A DNA stretch of 64,000 bases, from assembly GCF_001005725.1 (NCBI RefSeq), contig NZ_LBIC01000003.1:124001-188000 (forward strand). Direction: 5' to 3'. A program made the translations under genes and the position numbers. The notes beneath the pieces were generated by a model. The model made no database searches, was not told the DNA's origin, and saw only the letters and a program-made list of their open reading frames with translations. This document shows positions 26,256 to 34,614 of the stretch, piece after piece. Each line of letters opens with the position of its first letter. The stretch's first letter is position 1. Source of the DNA: Sphingobium chungbukense (GTDB lineage Bacteria; Pseudomonadota; Alphaproteobacteria; Sphingomonadales; Sphingomonadaceae).

Positions 26256-26295
26256 AAAAAAAAAGCGCTCCCGGGCAAGGGACTGCCGGGAGCGC
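26256..26295 (-). terminator. intrinsic terminator, minus strand, orphan
   Basis: A 10-bp perfect GC-rich stem (26286-26295 with 26265-26274) is followed on the minus strand by nine T residues (26264-26256). This is textbook rho-independent geometry. On the plus strand the A-run precedes the stem, so it would not work well for the upstream hypothetical gene. Confidence 0.8.
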
Positions 26296-26323
26296 GACTT
26301 GTCTGCTGTCGGGCATCCAAATC
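26256..26323 (-). ncRNA. candidate small RNA on the minus strand
   Basis: On the minus strand, TTGTCC (26358-26353), a 17-base spacer and TATGGC (26335-26330) give a plausible promoter. About 70 bases downstream the sequence ends in a strong intrinsic terminator. No minus-strand gene lies upstream that would need this terminator, so a short independent transcript is the simplest explanation. The promoter is only a moderate match. Apart from this and the terminator, 26182-26514 holds nothing I can identify. Confidence 0.35.
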
Positions 26324-26514
26324 GCGTTCGCCATAACAGGAACATGCGTTTTGGACAATCTATCTAATGGGCTACCCTTCCATTTCCGTAGCGTCATTCC
26401 CAAAATTCACCTCAAAGTCGGTGCGCCCCGGCTATGAGGTCCCACGCCGTGGACAAAAAGCCCAATTGAACTGCGTCCAGGGAAATGCCATTCCGCATCG
26501 GTCAGGAAGACGGA

Positions 26515-26973
26515 ATGATGGATCAGATGGAAACTCATGCAGCCCCTCCCTTGCCGACCGTTGAGGACGGTCAGCGCTGGAAGCGGCTTTCGCCCGTCGA
26601 AACAGGCCCCTTTGGCCGCTGTCCCCGCTGCGGCGAAGGCCATATATTCCACGGATTTCTAACCTTGCGCGACCGATGCGAGGTTTGCGGGCTTAGCTAC
26701 GACTTTGCCGATCCTGCGGACGGCCCCGCCGTGTTCGTCCAGCTCTTCGCCTGCGTGCCGGGTGTCATCTTCATCGTCATGCTGGAGATACTGGCTCGGC
26801 CGGGCCTGTGGGTGCATCTGGCGGTCGGTATTCCCGTTCTGATCCTGACCGCGGTGTTGCCCCTGCGGCCGATCAAGGGATGGCTGGTAGCCGCCCAATA
26901 TGTGAACAAGGCGCAGGAGGCAGGGACCGCCCAATTATGGGCGAAGCTGAATGATGAACGGCCTGCCGATTAG
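26515..26973 (+). CDS. DUF983 membrane protein with zinc-ribbon
   Basis: A 152-residue DUF983 protein. Two CxxC pairs, GRCPRCGEG near residue 37 and DRCEVCGLSYDFADPADGPA near 57, form a probable zinc ribbon. Two hydrophobic helices follow (about 75-95 and 100-118). The function of DUF983 is not established; members often sit near cytochrome oxidase genes, but this one does not. The start MMDQMETH was chosen over an ATG 30 bases upstream because a GGAAG lies just before it. Confidence 0.82.
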   Translation: MMDQMETHAAPPLPTVEDGQRWKRLSPVETGPFGRCPRCGEGHIFHGFLTLRDRCEVCGLSYDFADPADGPAVFVQLFACVPGVIFIVMLEILARPGLWVHLAVGIPVLILTAVLPLRPIKGWLVAAQYVNKAQEAGTAQLWAKLNDERPAD

Positions 26974-27017
26974 GCAGGATTCGGCCTGAGGGCGTCGATT
27001 CATCGGCATCAACGCCC
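26962..27017. terminator. hairpins between convergent DUF983 and secA genes
   Basis: CCTGCC (26962-26967) pairs with GGCAGG (26973-26978) across the DUF983 stop codon. A second stem, GGGCGT (26990-26995) with ACGCCC (27012-27017), extends inward with one mismatch. The two genes converge here, so these may end transcription from either side. There is no clear T-run, so the assignment is tentative. Confidence 0.4.
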
Positions 27018-27033
27018 CCTGGCATGAAGGCGC

Positions 27034-29763
27034 TTAGCTCAGCGCACCATGGCAATGTTTATATTTCTGCCCCGATCCGCAGGGGCATGGCGCATTGCGG
27101 CTGATATCCAGATTGGCGAATTCGCCCGGTTGCGCATTGCCGACCGGCGGCCGCGGAATGGTGGTCGTGATGCCCAGTTGCGCACCATCGACATCCGCAC
27201 TGTTATCCTCGCCCGAAAACGGGTCGATATGCGTCGTGATGAAGTCAGGCAGCACCGGCAGGTCGAATTCGGGCAGCGGCTCTTCCATCCGGAACTGGAC
27301 GCGTGCGATCGATCCAGTCACATCCTCGCGGATATTGCCCAGCATGCGCTCGAACAGGGCGAAGGCTTCCTGCTTATATTCGTTGATCGGCGTCTTCTGT
27401 GCATAGGCGCGCAGGTGGACGACCTGGCGGAGCGCGTCGAGCGTCGACAGATGCTCCTTCCAATGATGGTCGAGGCTCTGGAGCAGGATCGACTTCTCGA
27501 TCATGTGCCAGTTTTCGGGGTCGAGTTCCTTGACCTTCTCGGCCACGGCTTCGTCCGCCATGGCGGTCAGCCGTTCCTCGATCATCTCCGGATCGACATG
27601 GTCCTCCGCCAGCCAGGCGTCGAAATCGGGTTCGAGGTTCAGAACTTCGGCCGTGCGGACCTTCAGACGCTCCATGTCCCACTGTTCGGGATAGGTGCCC
27701 GGCGGGCACGACGCGCCGACCAGATCGTTGACCGTCTCATGCCGCATGTCGACGACGACATCGTCCACGGTTTCCGCATCCATGATGTCGCTGCGCTGCT
27801 CGTAGATGACCTTGCGCTGATCGTTCATCACGTCGTCATATTCGACGACCTGCTTGCGGATATCGTAATTGCGCGCCTCGACCTTCTTCTGCGCGGTCTC
27901 GATCGCCTTGCTGAGCCACTTCGACGGGGGCAGCGCCTCGCCATCCTCCAGGTTCGATCGTATCATCTTGGCGAACATCGTGTCCGGGCCGAAGATGCGC
28001 ATCAGATCGTCATCGAGGCTGAGGTAGAAGCGGGACAGGCCAGGGTCCCCCTGACGGCCCGAACGGCCGCGCAACTGGTTGTCGATGCGGCGGCTTTCAT
28101 GCCGCTCGGTCGCCAGCACGAACAGGCCGCCGGCAGCCAGCACTTCGGCCTTTTCCGCTTCGATCTCTGCGTCGATGCGGGCGATGGCGGCTTCGCGTTC
28201 CGGGCCTTCGGGCATGTCGCGCAGTTCGTCCTCGACGCGCATTTCCAGGTTGCCGCCCAATTTGATGTCGGTGCCGCGACCGGCCATGTTGGTGGCGATG
28301 GTGACGGCGCCCTTGCGGCCCGCCTGCGCCACGATATGCGCTTCGCTCTCATGGAAGCGGGCGTTGAGGACGGCGTGCTTCACCCCTTCCTGGTTCAGGA
28401 ATTCGGACAGCATTTCCGACTTTTCGATCGAAACCGTGCCGACCAGGACCGGCTGCCCCTGATCGGCGTGGATTTTGATGGTCTTGGCGATGCCGCGGAA
28501 CTTGTCTTCCAGATTCTTGTAGAAGCTGTCTTCCTCATCGACACGCTGCACCGGCCGGTTGGTCGGGATGGTGACGACGTTCATCTTGTAGATTTCGAAA
28601 AATTCGGTCGCTTCGGTCGCGGCCGTGCCGGTCATGCCACCCAGCTTGGGGTACATGCGGAAATAATTCTGGAAGGTGATGGAGGCGAGCGTCTGGTTTT
28701 CAGGCTCGATATTCACAGCTTCCTTGGCTTCCACCGCCTGGTGCAGACCGTCCGACCAGCGGCGGCCATCCATCATGCGGCCGGTGAACTCGTCGATGAT
28801 GATGACCTTGCCGTCCTTGACGATATAATCGATGTCGCGGCGGAACATGACGTTCGCGCGCAGCGCCTGATTCACATGATGGACGACGGCCGTGTTCTCG
28901 AAATCATAGAGGTTGGCGCCTTCCAGCAGGTTGGCTTCCTCCAGCATGCGCTCGATCTTCTCGGTCCCGTCCTCGGTCAGGGTGACGGTGCGCTGCTTCT
29001 CGTCCTTTTCATAATCGTTCTCGTCCAGCCGCTTCACGATGGCGTCGACGGCGACATACAGCTCCGACTTGTCGTCGGTGGGACCGGAGATGATCAGCGG
29101 CGTGCGCGCTTCGTCGATCAGGATCGAGTCCACCTCGTCGACGATCGCGAAGTTGAAGGGCCGCTGCACCATCGACGCGCGGTCATATTTCATATTGTCG
29201 CGCAGATAGTCGAAGCCGAGTTCGTTGTTCGTCGCATAGGTGATGTCGGCGTTATACGCCTCCCGCCGCTGGTCTTCCGACAGATTGGGCACGATCACCC
29301 CGGTGGTGAGGCCCAGGAAGCGATAGACCTGCCCCATCCACTCGCAGTCGCGGCTGGCGAGATAGTCGTTCACGGTGACGACGTGGACGCCCTTCCCTTC
29401 GAGCGCGTTCAGATAGGTGGCAAGCGTCGCGACCAGCGTCTTGCCCTCGCCCGTGCGCATTTCCGCGATCTCGCCGCGATGGAGGACGATTCCGCCGACC
29501 ATCTGCACGTCATAATGCCGCTGGCCCAGGGTCCGCTTGGCCGCCTCGCGCACCGTGGCGAAGGCTTCGGGCAGCAGATCGTCCAGCGTCTCACCCTGGG
29601 CCAGCCGATCGCGGAAGCGCACGGTCTGCACCGCCAGTTCCTCGTCTGTCATGGCGGAGATGGCGGGTTCGAAAGACGCGATCTGTTCGACGGTCTTGCC
29701 CAGCGACTTCACATAGCGGTCGTTGGAGGAGCCGAAAATGGACTTGGCGAGTGCGCCGAACAT
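27034..29763 (-). CDS. secA: preprotein translocase ATPase SecA
   Basis: A 909-residue motor that drives unfolded proteins through SecYEG. Walker A is [13 protein letters not shown] near residue 110, and Walker B/DEAD-like [15 protein letters not shown] near 210. The helical scaffold and wing domains are full length, and the C-terminal zinc site [14 protein letters not shown], which binds SecB and phospholipid, is intact. [11 protein letters not shown] was taken as the start because the 26 upstream residues are not family-like. Confidence 0.97.
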   Translation of the reverse strand: MFGALAKSIFGSSNDRYVKSLGKTVEQIASFEPAISAMTDEELAVQTVRFRDRLAQGETLDDLLPEAFATVREAAKRTLGQRHYDVQMVGGIVLHRGEIAEMRTGEGKTLVATLATYLNALEGKGVHVVTVNDYLASRDCEWMGQVYRFLGLTTGVIVPNLSEDQRREAYNADITYATNNELGFDYLRDNMKYDRASMVQRPFNFAIVDEVDSILIDEARTPLIISGPTDDKSELYVAVDAIVKRLDENDYEKDEKQRTVTLTEDGTEKIERMLEEANLLEGANLYDFENTAVVHHVNQALRANVMFRRDIDYIVKDGKVIIIDEFTGRMMDGRRWSDGLHQAVEAKEAVNIEPENQTLASITFQNYFRMYPKLGGMTGTAATEATEFFEIYKMNVVTIPTNRPVQRVDEEDSFYKNLEDKFRGIAKTIKIHADQGQPVLVGTVSIEKSEMLSEFLNQEGVKHAVLNARFHESEAHIVAQAGRKGAVTIATNMAGRGTDIKLGGNLEMRVEDELRDMPEGPEREAAIARIDAEIEAEKAEVLAAGGLFVLATERHESRRIDNQLRGRSGRQGDPGLSRFYLSLDDDLMRIFGPDTMFAKMIRSNLEDGEALPPSKWLSKAIETAQKKVEARNYDIRKQVVEYDDVMNDQRKVIYEQRSDIMDAETVDDVVVDMRHETVNDLVGASCPPGTYPEQWDMERLKVRTAEVLNLEPDFDAWLAEDHVDPEMIEERLTAMADEAVAEKVKELDPENWHMIEKSILLQSLDHHWKEHLSTLDALRQVVHLRAYAQKTPINEYKQEAFALFERMLGNIREDVTGSIARVQFRMEEPLPEFDLPVLPDFITTHIDPFSGEDNSADVDGAQLGITTTIPRPPVGNAQPGEFANLDISRNAPCPCGSGQKYKHCHGALS

Positions 29764-29990
29764 GCAAGTTCCTGACAAAAGGGGACGCGCCCGCCTTGAT
29801 GGCGAAACACGCAAACATGCGCGGCGATTTAGGGTGCACACAGGCGTTAGTCAATCAGAGCAGACATGTCCCGAACCGGTCATGCAGGATAAGAGAGCCG
29901 ATTTCCTCATGCCGAAAAATACAGGAATGACGGGATATTGGCGGCGCGCGGCGTCTTGTGGCACGTGTCGGAACATGGAAGGCGCTTAAC

Positions 29991-31523
29991 GTGAATATCG
30001 GACCAGCCCGCCTGAAGTTGCGTGGCGCGACTTTGCTCATGCCCGCAATGGCTGTTCTGGCTTGCCTCTGGTTCGGGCTGGTCGCCCTCGCCACGCCGTT
30101 CGACCATGACGAGAGCCAATATATAGCCGGCGCCTATTTCAGTGCGCGCCTCCTCATCTATCGCGATTTCCTTTATCTCCAGCCGCCTCTGCATAGCTGG
30201 CTGTTTGCTCCCCTTGCCTTGGCTTTCCCGGCACAAACGGTCGTGGCGATGCGGCTGGCGACGGCGGCCTGCGCGCTGGGCACGCTTTGCCTCCTTTTCG
30301 CTGCGCAGCGTGTCGCGGGCATTTCTCGCTGGAGTGCCTTGATCGCGGCGGGCCTGATGGGGGCTACGGCCGCATTCCAGTTCACCGGCGGCGTGGTTCG
30401 CAACGACATGCTGCCGACGCTGCTCGCGACAACGGGCATGTGGGCAATGCTTAGCGCGCTAACGATGCGGAAGCGGTCATTTTGGTTCATAGGGGGGCTG
30501 TGTTTCGGATTGGCGATCACCGCCAAGCTCAACTTCATCCCCCTCGGAGCCGCGGCAGGGGGCTTCGTCCTGCTCGACCGACGCCGGCACGGGTGGCGAC
30601 CGGCGATCGGGTTCGCCCTGGGCGGGGTGAGCGGCATCCTGCCGGCTATCCTGGCCTGGGCCATGGCACCTGCCGCCTTCCTTTACGGTGTGATCACCTA
30701 TGGCGCGACCGGCCCCTTCGCCTGGTACATGGCCAATGGCGCGGGCGACGAGCTCGCGCTGGGAGAGAAATTGGGAGATCTGGCGAAATATCTCTGGCGC
30801 GGGCCTTCCCTGGTGGCACTGGTCATGCTGGCGGGGCATGGATGGATGCGCGGCGCCCATGCCATCGAACCGGAAAGGCGGCTTGCCCTGTGGTTGATCG
30901 GCGGAGGACTGGTCGGCGCGGCCCTGCCCACGCCCTCCCAGCTCCAATATATCATGCCGCTCCTGCCGCCGTTGGGCCTTGCGCTCGGCCATATGCTGGA
31001 CGATGCGCGACGATGGCGCGATATAGCGTTCGCAGCCATGGCCCTGGTGCTGGGCCTCGCCGCCCTGCCCGGCCTCCTGCCGACTGGTCGCCATGTCATC
31101 GCGATGGCGCGTCATGGCTCGCCTGTGCTGGCGGCCGCTGCCAATGCCCGCTGGGCCGGGGCGCAGGTTCGCGCGCTGACGGGCGATGACGAGGTCGTCA
31201 GCCTTTCGCCCCAGCAACTGGTGGATGGCGGTCTCGCCATGGACCGGCGCTTTGCGGCGGGACCTTTCGTCTATCGCACCGGATGGACGATGGACAAGGG
31301 CGATGCCCGCCAGATGAACGCCATGATCCCTGCGACTCTGGGCGATCTCGACCGCGACCCGCCCGAGGCGATCCTGGTCGGCTATGAAAAGGGCACACGC
31401 AAATTGCCGCTCCGCCCCGACGACAGCCTGATCGCCTATGCCCGGAAACGGGCCTATCGGATGCTGATCATGCCCGATGGCGTGGGCAGGCTCTACGTCC
31501 GGACGGCCCTTCGAAAGCGGTGA
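29991..31523 (+). CDS. polytopic GT-C fold glycosyltransferase (GT39/PMT-like)
   Basis: A 510-residue membrane protein with about 10-12 hydrophobic helices. The first periplasmic loop carries PFDHDESQY, the acidic motif of lipid-phosphate-sugar-dependent GT-C enzymes, and RNDMLP further on is also typical. Such proteins move sugars from polyprenyl-phosphate donors to lipids or proteins outside the inner membrane; the acceptor is unknown. I chose GTG at 29991, which has GGAAGG eight bases upstream; a GTG 33 bases earlier gives a longer form. In related genomes, as I recall, a prolyl isomerase gene often occupies this spot between secA and argJ. Confidence 0.78.
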   Translation: MNIGPARLKLRGATLLMPAMAVLACLWFGLVALATPFDHDESQYIAGAYFSARLLIYRDFLYLQPPLHSWLFAPLALAFPAQTVVAMRLATAACALGTLCLLFAAQRVAGISRWSALIAAGLMGATAAFQFTGGVVRNDMLPTLLATTGMWAMLSALTMRKRSFWFIGGLCFGLAITAKLNFIPLGAAAGGFVLLDRRRHGWRPAIGFALGGVSGILPAILAWAMAPAAFLYGVITYGATGPFAWYMANGAGDELALGEKLGDLAKYLWRGPSLVALVMLAGHGWMRGAHAIEPERRLALWLIGGGLVGAALPTPSQLQYIMPLLPPLGLALGHMLDDARRWRDIAFAAMALVLGLAALPGLLPTGRHVIAMARHGSPVLAAAANARWAGAQVRALTGDDEVVSLSPQQLVDGGLAMDRRFAAGPFVYRTGWTMDKGDARQMNAMIPATLGDLDRDPPEAILVGYEKGTRKLPLRPDDSLIAYARKRAYRMLIMPDGVGRLYVRTALRKR

Positions 31524-31570
31524 GCCCATCTCGGCGTTGACGGGCGGGCATATTGCGCTAAGCGACGGGC

Positions 31571-32797
31571 ATGACACAGCGCTCTCCCCTCGCCCCCGCC
31601 GCCTTCCCCGCTCTTCCCGCCATTGCCGGCGTGACCGCGCGCGCGGCACGAGCGCGCTACAAGAATTGGGACCGGTGCGACCTCACCTATGTCGAACTGG
31701 CCGAGGGCACGACCGTCGCGGGCGTCACGACGCAGAGCAGATGCCCCTCCCCCGAGGTCGAATGGTGCCGGGACGCGATTCCGCTCGGAAGCGCGCGGGC
31801 GCTGGTGGTGAATGCGGGAAATGCCAATGCCTTCACCGGGCATCGGGGCCGTGCCGCGGTGGAAGCGATCGCGGCGAAGGTTGCCAATCATCTGGATTGC
31901 AAGCCGTCGGACATCTTCATTTCCTCGACCGGCGTGATCGGCGTGCCGCTGCCGGTGGACAAGGCCGAGGCCGGTCTTGAAGCCGCCTTCACCGCCGTGC
32001 CCTGTAGCTGGGAGGATGCGGCAACGACCATCGGTACGACCGACACCTATGCCAAGGGCGCCCATGCCGCGGCCATGATCGGCGGCACGCGCGTCGAACT
32101 GGTGGGGATCATCAAGGGCTCGGGCATGATCGCGCCCGACATGGCGACGATGCTCGGCTATATCTTCACCGACGCGGCGATCGATGCCAGGCTGTTGCAG
32201 CAGATGCTGTCCGCCGCCAACAGGCAGAGTTTTTCCTGCATCACGGTCGATAGCGACACCTCCACCAGTGACACGGTGCTGGCCTTTGCGACGGGTCAGG
32301 CGGGCAATGCGCCTCTGGCCACGATGGACGATGCCGGAGCGGACGCCTTTGCGGCGGCGCTCGGCGATCTCTGCCGCCAGCTCGCGCATCTGGTGGTTCG
32401 CGACGGCGAAGGCGCATCGAAGTTCATCGAGATCGTGGTCGAGGGCGCGGAGACCGACGCCAGCGCGCACCGCATCGCCCTTTCCATCGCCAATTCGCCG
32501 CTGGTCAAGACCGCCATCGCGGGCGAGGACGCCAATTGGGGCCGCGTCGTCATGGCCGTCGGCAAGGCGGGCGAGCCTGCGGATCGCGACAAGCTCTCGA
32601 TCCGCTTCGGCGCGACCCAGGTGGCTTCGGGCGGCCTGGCTCTGGAGGGGTATGACGAAGCGCCGGTGGCGGCCCATCTCAAGGGACAGGATATAGAGAT
32701 CGGCGTCGATCTGGGACTGGGCAATGGCCGGGCGACGGTTTGGACCTGCGACCTGACGCATGGCTATATCTCGATCAACGCGGATTACCGTAGCTGA
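31571..32797 (+). CDS. argJ: bifunctional glutamate N-acetyltransferase/amino-acid N-acetyltransferase
   Basis: A 408-residue arginine-biosynthesis enzyme that moves the acetyl group from N-acetylornithine to glutamate. The self-cleavage site is APDMATML, with Thr193 as the new N-terminal nucleophile after autoproteolysis. The oxyanion-type STGVIG motif lies near residues 119-124, and NAGNANAFTG near 81. The start MTQRSPLAPA is the only family-like choice. It is followed by an inositol-phosphatase-like gene 16 bp downstream. Confidence 0.95.
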   Translation: MTQRSPLAPAAFPALPAIAGVTARAARARYKNWDRCDLTYVELAEGTTVAGVTTQSRCPSPEVEWCRDAIPLGSARALVVNAGNANAFTGHRGRAAVEAIAAKVANHLDCKPSDIFISSTGVIGVPLPVDKAEAGLEAAFTAVPCSWEDAATTIGTTDTYAKGAHAAAMIGGTRVELVGIIKGSGMIAPDMATMLGYIFTDAAIDARLLQQMLSAANRQSFSCITVDSDTSTSDTVLAFATGQAGNAPLATMDDAGADAFAAALGDLCRQLAHLVVRDGEGASKFIEIVVEGAETDASAHRIALSIANSPLVKTAIAGEDANWGRVVMAVGKAGEPADRDKLSIRFGATQVASGGLALEGYDEAPVAAHLKGQDIEIGVDLGLGNGRATVWTCDLTHGYISINADYRS

Positions 32798-32813
32798 GAA
32801 TAAGGCGAAGCTG

Positions 32814-33614
32814 ATGCCGATCGAATTGCACGAGCCGGTCGTCGCGCTGATGCGTGGGGTGGCGCGCGACATCGTCATGCCGCGCTACCGGAATCTCGCC
32901 AGCCATGAAGTGAGCGCGAAAACGGCCGCCGACGACCTTGTCACCATCGCGGACAAGGAAAGCGAGTTGCGCCTGGCCGAAGGATTGTCCGCCATCCTGC
33001 CGGAAGCGGGCATCATCGGGGAGGAAGCCTGCGCCGCCGATCCTGCGATCCTTGACCAAGCGGGCAACGGCCTCAACTGGATCATCGATCCCATCGACGG
33101 AACGGGCAATTTCGCTGCGGGCCAGCCGCCCTTCGGCATCATGGTCGCGCTGGCCGATGCGGGGACGATCCTGGCAGGCTGGATATTGGACCCGCTGACC
33201 GGACGCCTGTGCCATGCCATATTGGGTGCGGGCAGCCATATCGATGGCGAACAGGTCCATGCGCGGGAAAGCGGCGAAGCTTTACCCATTGCCGCGCTGG
33301 CCGTCTATTTCATGACCGAGGAAGAGCGCGCCGACATCCAGCGTCGGTCGAAGGCCAGTTTCCGGTTGGTGGATATTCCCCGCTGCGCCGCCGAACAATA
33401 TCCGCGCCTGGTATTGGGGCAGAATGACGTTTCGGTCTTCGCGCGCACCTTGCCCTGGGATCATGCGGCGGGGACGCTGTTCCTGAATGAGGCGGGCGGG
33501 CAATGCCAGCGGCTGGACGGATCGCCCTACGTCGTGGGCGATCTGCGGCGCGGACTGCTGGGGGCTTCCTCCCCGCGTCTTTGGGATCTGGCGGCGGAGC
33601 GGCTGTTTCTCTGA
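32814..33614 (+). CDS. inositol monophosphatase-family phosphatase
   Basis: A 266-residue Mg-dependent phosphatase. Metal and catalytic motifs are GIIGEEA near residue 67, DPIDGTGNFAAG near 91 and WDHAAGTLFLNEAGG near 218. The family includes inositol, histidinol and 3'-phosphoadenosine phosphatases, and the substrate cannot be decided here. MPIELHEPV was preferred over an ATG that would overlap the end of argJ by 38 bases. It lies in a rightward run with argJ and a glutathione transferase gene. Confidence 0.88.
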   Translation: MPIELHEPVVALMRGVARDIVMPRYRNLASHEVSAKTAADDLVTIADKESELRLAEGLSAILPEAGIIGEEACAADPAILDQAGNGLNWIIDPIDGTGNFAAGQPPFGIMVALADAGTILAGWILDPLTGRLCHAILGAGSHIDGEQVHARESGEALPIAALAVYFMTEEERADIQRRSKASFRLVDIPRCAAEQYPRLVLGQNDVSVFARTLPWDHAAGTLFLNEAGGQCQRLDGSPYVVGDLRRGLLGASSPRLWDLAAERLFL

Positions 33615-33632
33615 GAATGGAAAGGGACGGAT

Positions 33633-34244
33633 ATGCTGACGATCTGGGGACGCCTCAACTCGCATAATGTGAAGAAGGTGGCCTGGTTCGCCGGCGAAAT
33701 CGGCCTGCCTCATGTCCGCCATGATGTCGGCGGCCCATTCGGCATGAACGACGCCTATCTCGCGATGAACCCCAACCGGCTGATCCCCACCATCGAGGAT
33801 GGCGATGTGGTGCTGTGGGAGTCGAACGCGATCCTGCGCTATCTGGCGGCACGATATGCGCCGGATGCGATGTGGCCCACCGATCCTGCCGCGCGGGCGC
33901 AGGGCGACAAATGGATGGACTGGCAGTTCAGCTTCGCCGACGCACAGCGCGATGCCTTTCTGAACCTCGTCCGCAAAAAGCCCCAGGATCGGGATGCCGT
34001 AGCGCTGGCCGGCTCGGCCCAGCGGTCAGGCGAGCAGATGCGGATTCTCGACCGGGCGCTGGCCGCTCAGCCCTGGCTGTCGGGCGGCGATTTCGGCGTC
34101 GCGGACGTGCCGATGGGCGTTTATGCCCATACCTTCTTCACGCTGGAGATCGACCGACCCGACGTGCCGCATCTACGCGCCTGGTATGACAGGCTGCGGG
34201 AAAGGCCGGCTTACGTCGAAACGGTCATGATTCCGCTGACTTAA
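33633..34244 (+). CDS. glutathione S-transferase family protein
   Basis: A 203-residue protein with an N-terminal thioredoxin-like domain (residues 1 to about 78) and a C-terminal helical domain. NPNRLIPTIEDGD contains the cis-Pro and LWESNAILRYLA the Glu-Ser pair that holds the glutathione gamma-glutamyl group. Substrates cannot be inferred. It starts 18 bp after the inositol-phosphatase-like gene. Its last codons form one arm of a 15-bp inverted repeat. Confidence 0.88.
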   Translation: MLTIWGRLNSHNVKKVAWFAGEIGLPHVRHDVGGPFGMNDAYLAMNPNRLIPTIEDGDVVLWESNAILRYLAARYAPDAMWPTDPAARAQGDKWMDWQFSFADAQRDAFLNLVRKKPQDRDAVALAGSAQRSGEQMRILDRALAAQPWLSGGDFGVADVPMGVYAHTFFTLEIDRPDVPHLRAWYDRLRERPAYVETVMIPLT

Positions 34245-34256
34245 GCCGGCCTTTCC
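34199..34256. terminator. perfect 15-bp inverted repeat at the convergent GST/trxA ends
   Basis: GGAAAGGCCGGCTTA at 34199-34213 is exactly complementary to 34242-34256, with a 28-base loop. The left arm is inside the glutathione transferase coding sequence and the right arm begins at its TAA stop. trxA ends at 34265 from the other side. It may act as a symmetric 3'-end hairpin for both convergent transcripts; there is no T-run, so intrinsic termination is not certain. Confidence 0.55.
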
Positions 34257-34264
34257 GAAAGATT

Positions 34265-34585
34265 TCAGAGGACGCTTTCGATCCATCCCTTGAGCGCGCT
34301 CTTGGGCGCCGCGCCGACCTTGGTCGCGGCGGCTTCGCCATTTTTGAAGAGGATCATCGTCGGAATGCCGCGCACGCCATATTTGCCGGGCGCGTCGGGA
34401 TTCTCGTCGATATTGATCTTCGCGATGACGACCTTGTCAGCCAGTTCCTCGGAAATCTCTTCCAGAGCGGGGCCGATCATCTTGCAGGGGCCGCACCATT
34501 CCGCCCAGAAATCGACAAGGACGGGCTTGTCCGCATCGATGACGTCCTGCTGGAAGCTGTTGTCGGTGACTGCCTTGGTAGCCAT
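34265..34585 (-). CDS. trxA: thioredoxin
   Basis: A 106-residue cytoplasmic thioredoxin with the redox motif WCGPC (Cys31, Cys34) and the cis-Pro loop RGIPTMILF. The length and charge pattern are standard. It keeps protein thiols reduced with NADPH-dependent reductase and supplies electrons to several reductases. It lies 29 bp after addA on the same strand, so it may share the repair-operon transcript as well as its own promoter. Confidence 0.97.
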   Translation of the reverse strand: MATKAVTDNSFQQDVIDADKPVLVDFWAEWCGPCKMIGPALEEISEELADKVVIAKINIDENPDAPGKYGVRGIPTMILFKNGEAAATKVGAAPKSALKGWIESVL

Positions 34586-34614
34586 TTGGGAATTCTCCTT
34601 CAGTTGGGAGCTAT

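Noticed and set aside
25921..26403. A 160-codon minus-strand frame across the gap after tRNA-Ser
   Set aside because: No ribosome site or family likeness; it overlaps the small rightward hypothetical gene and an intrinsic terminator.
27049..29775. A 908-codon open frame on the plus strand opposite secA
   Set aside because: Shadow of secA; the translation is His/Asp/Gly-rich with no recognisable motif.
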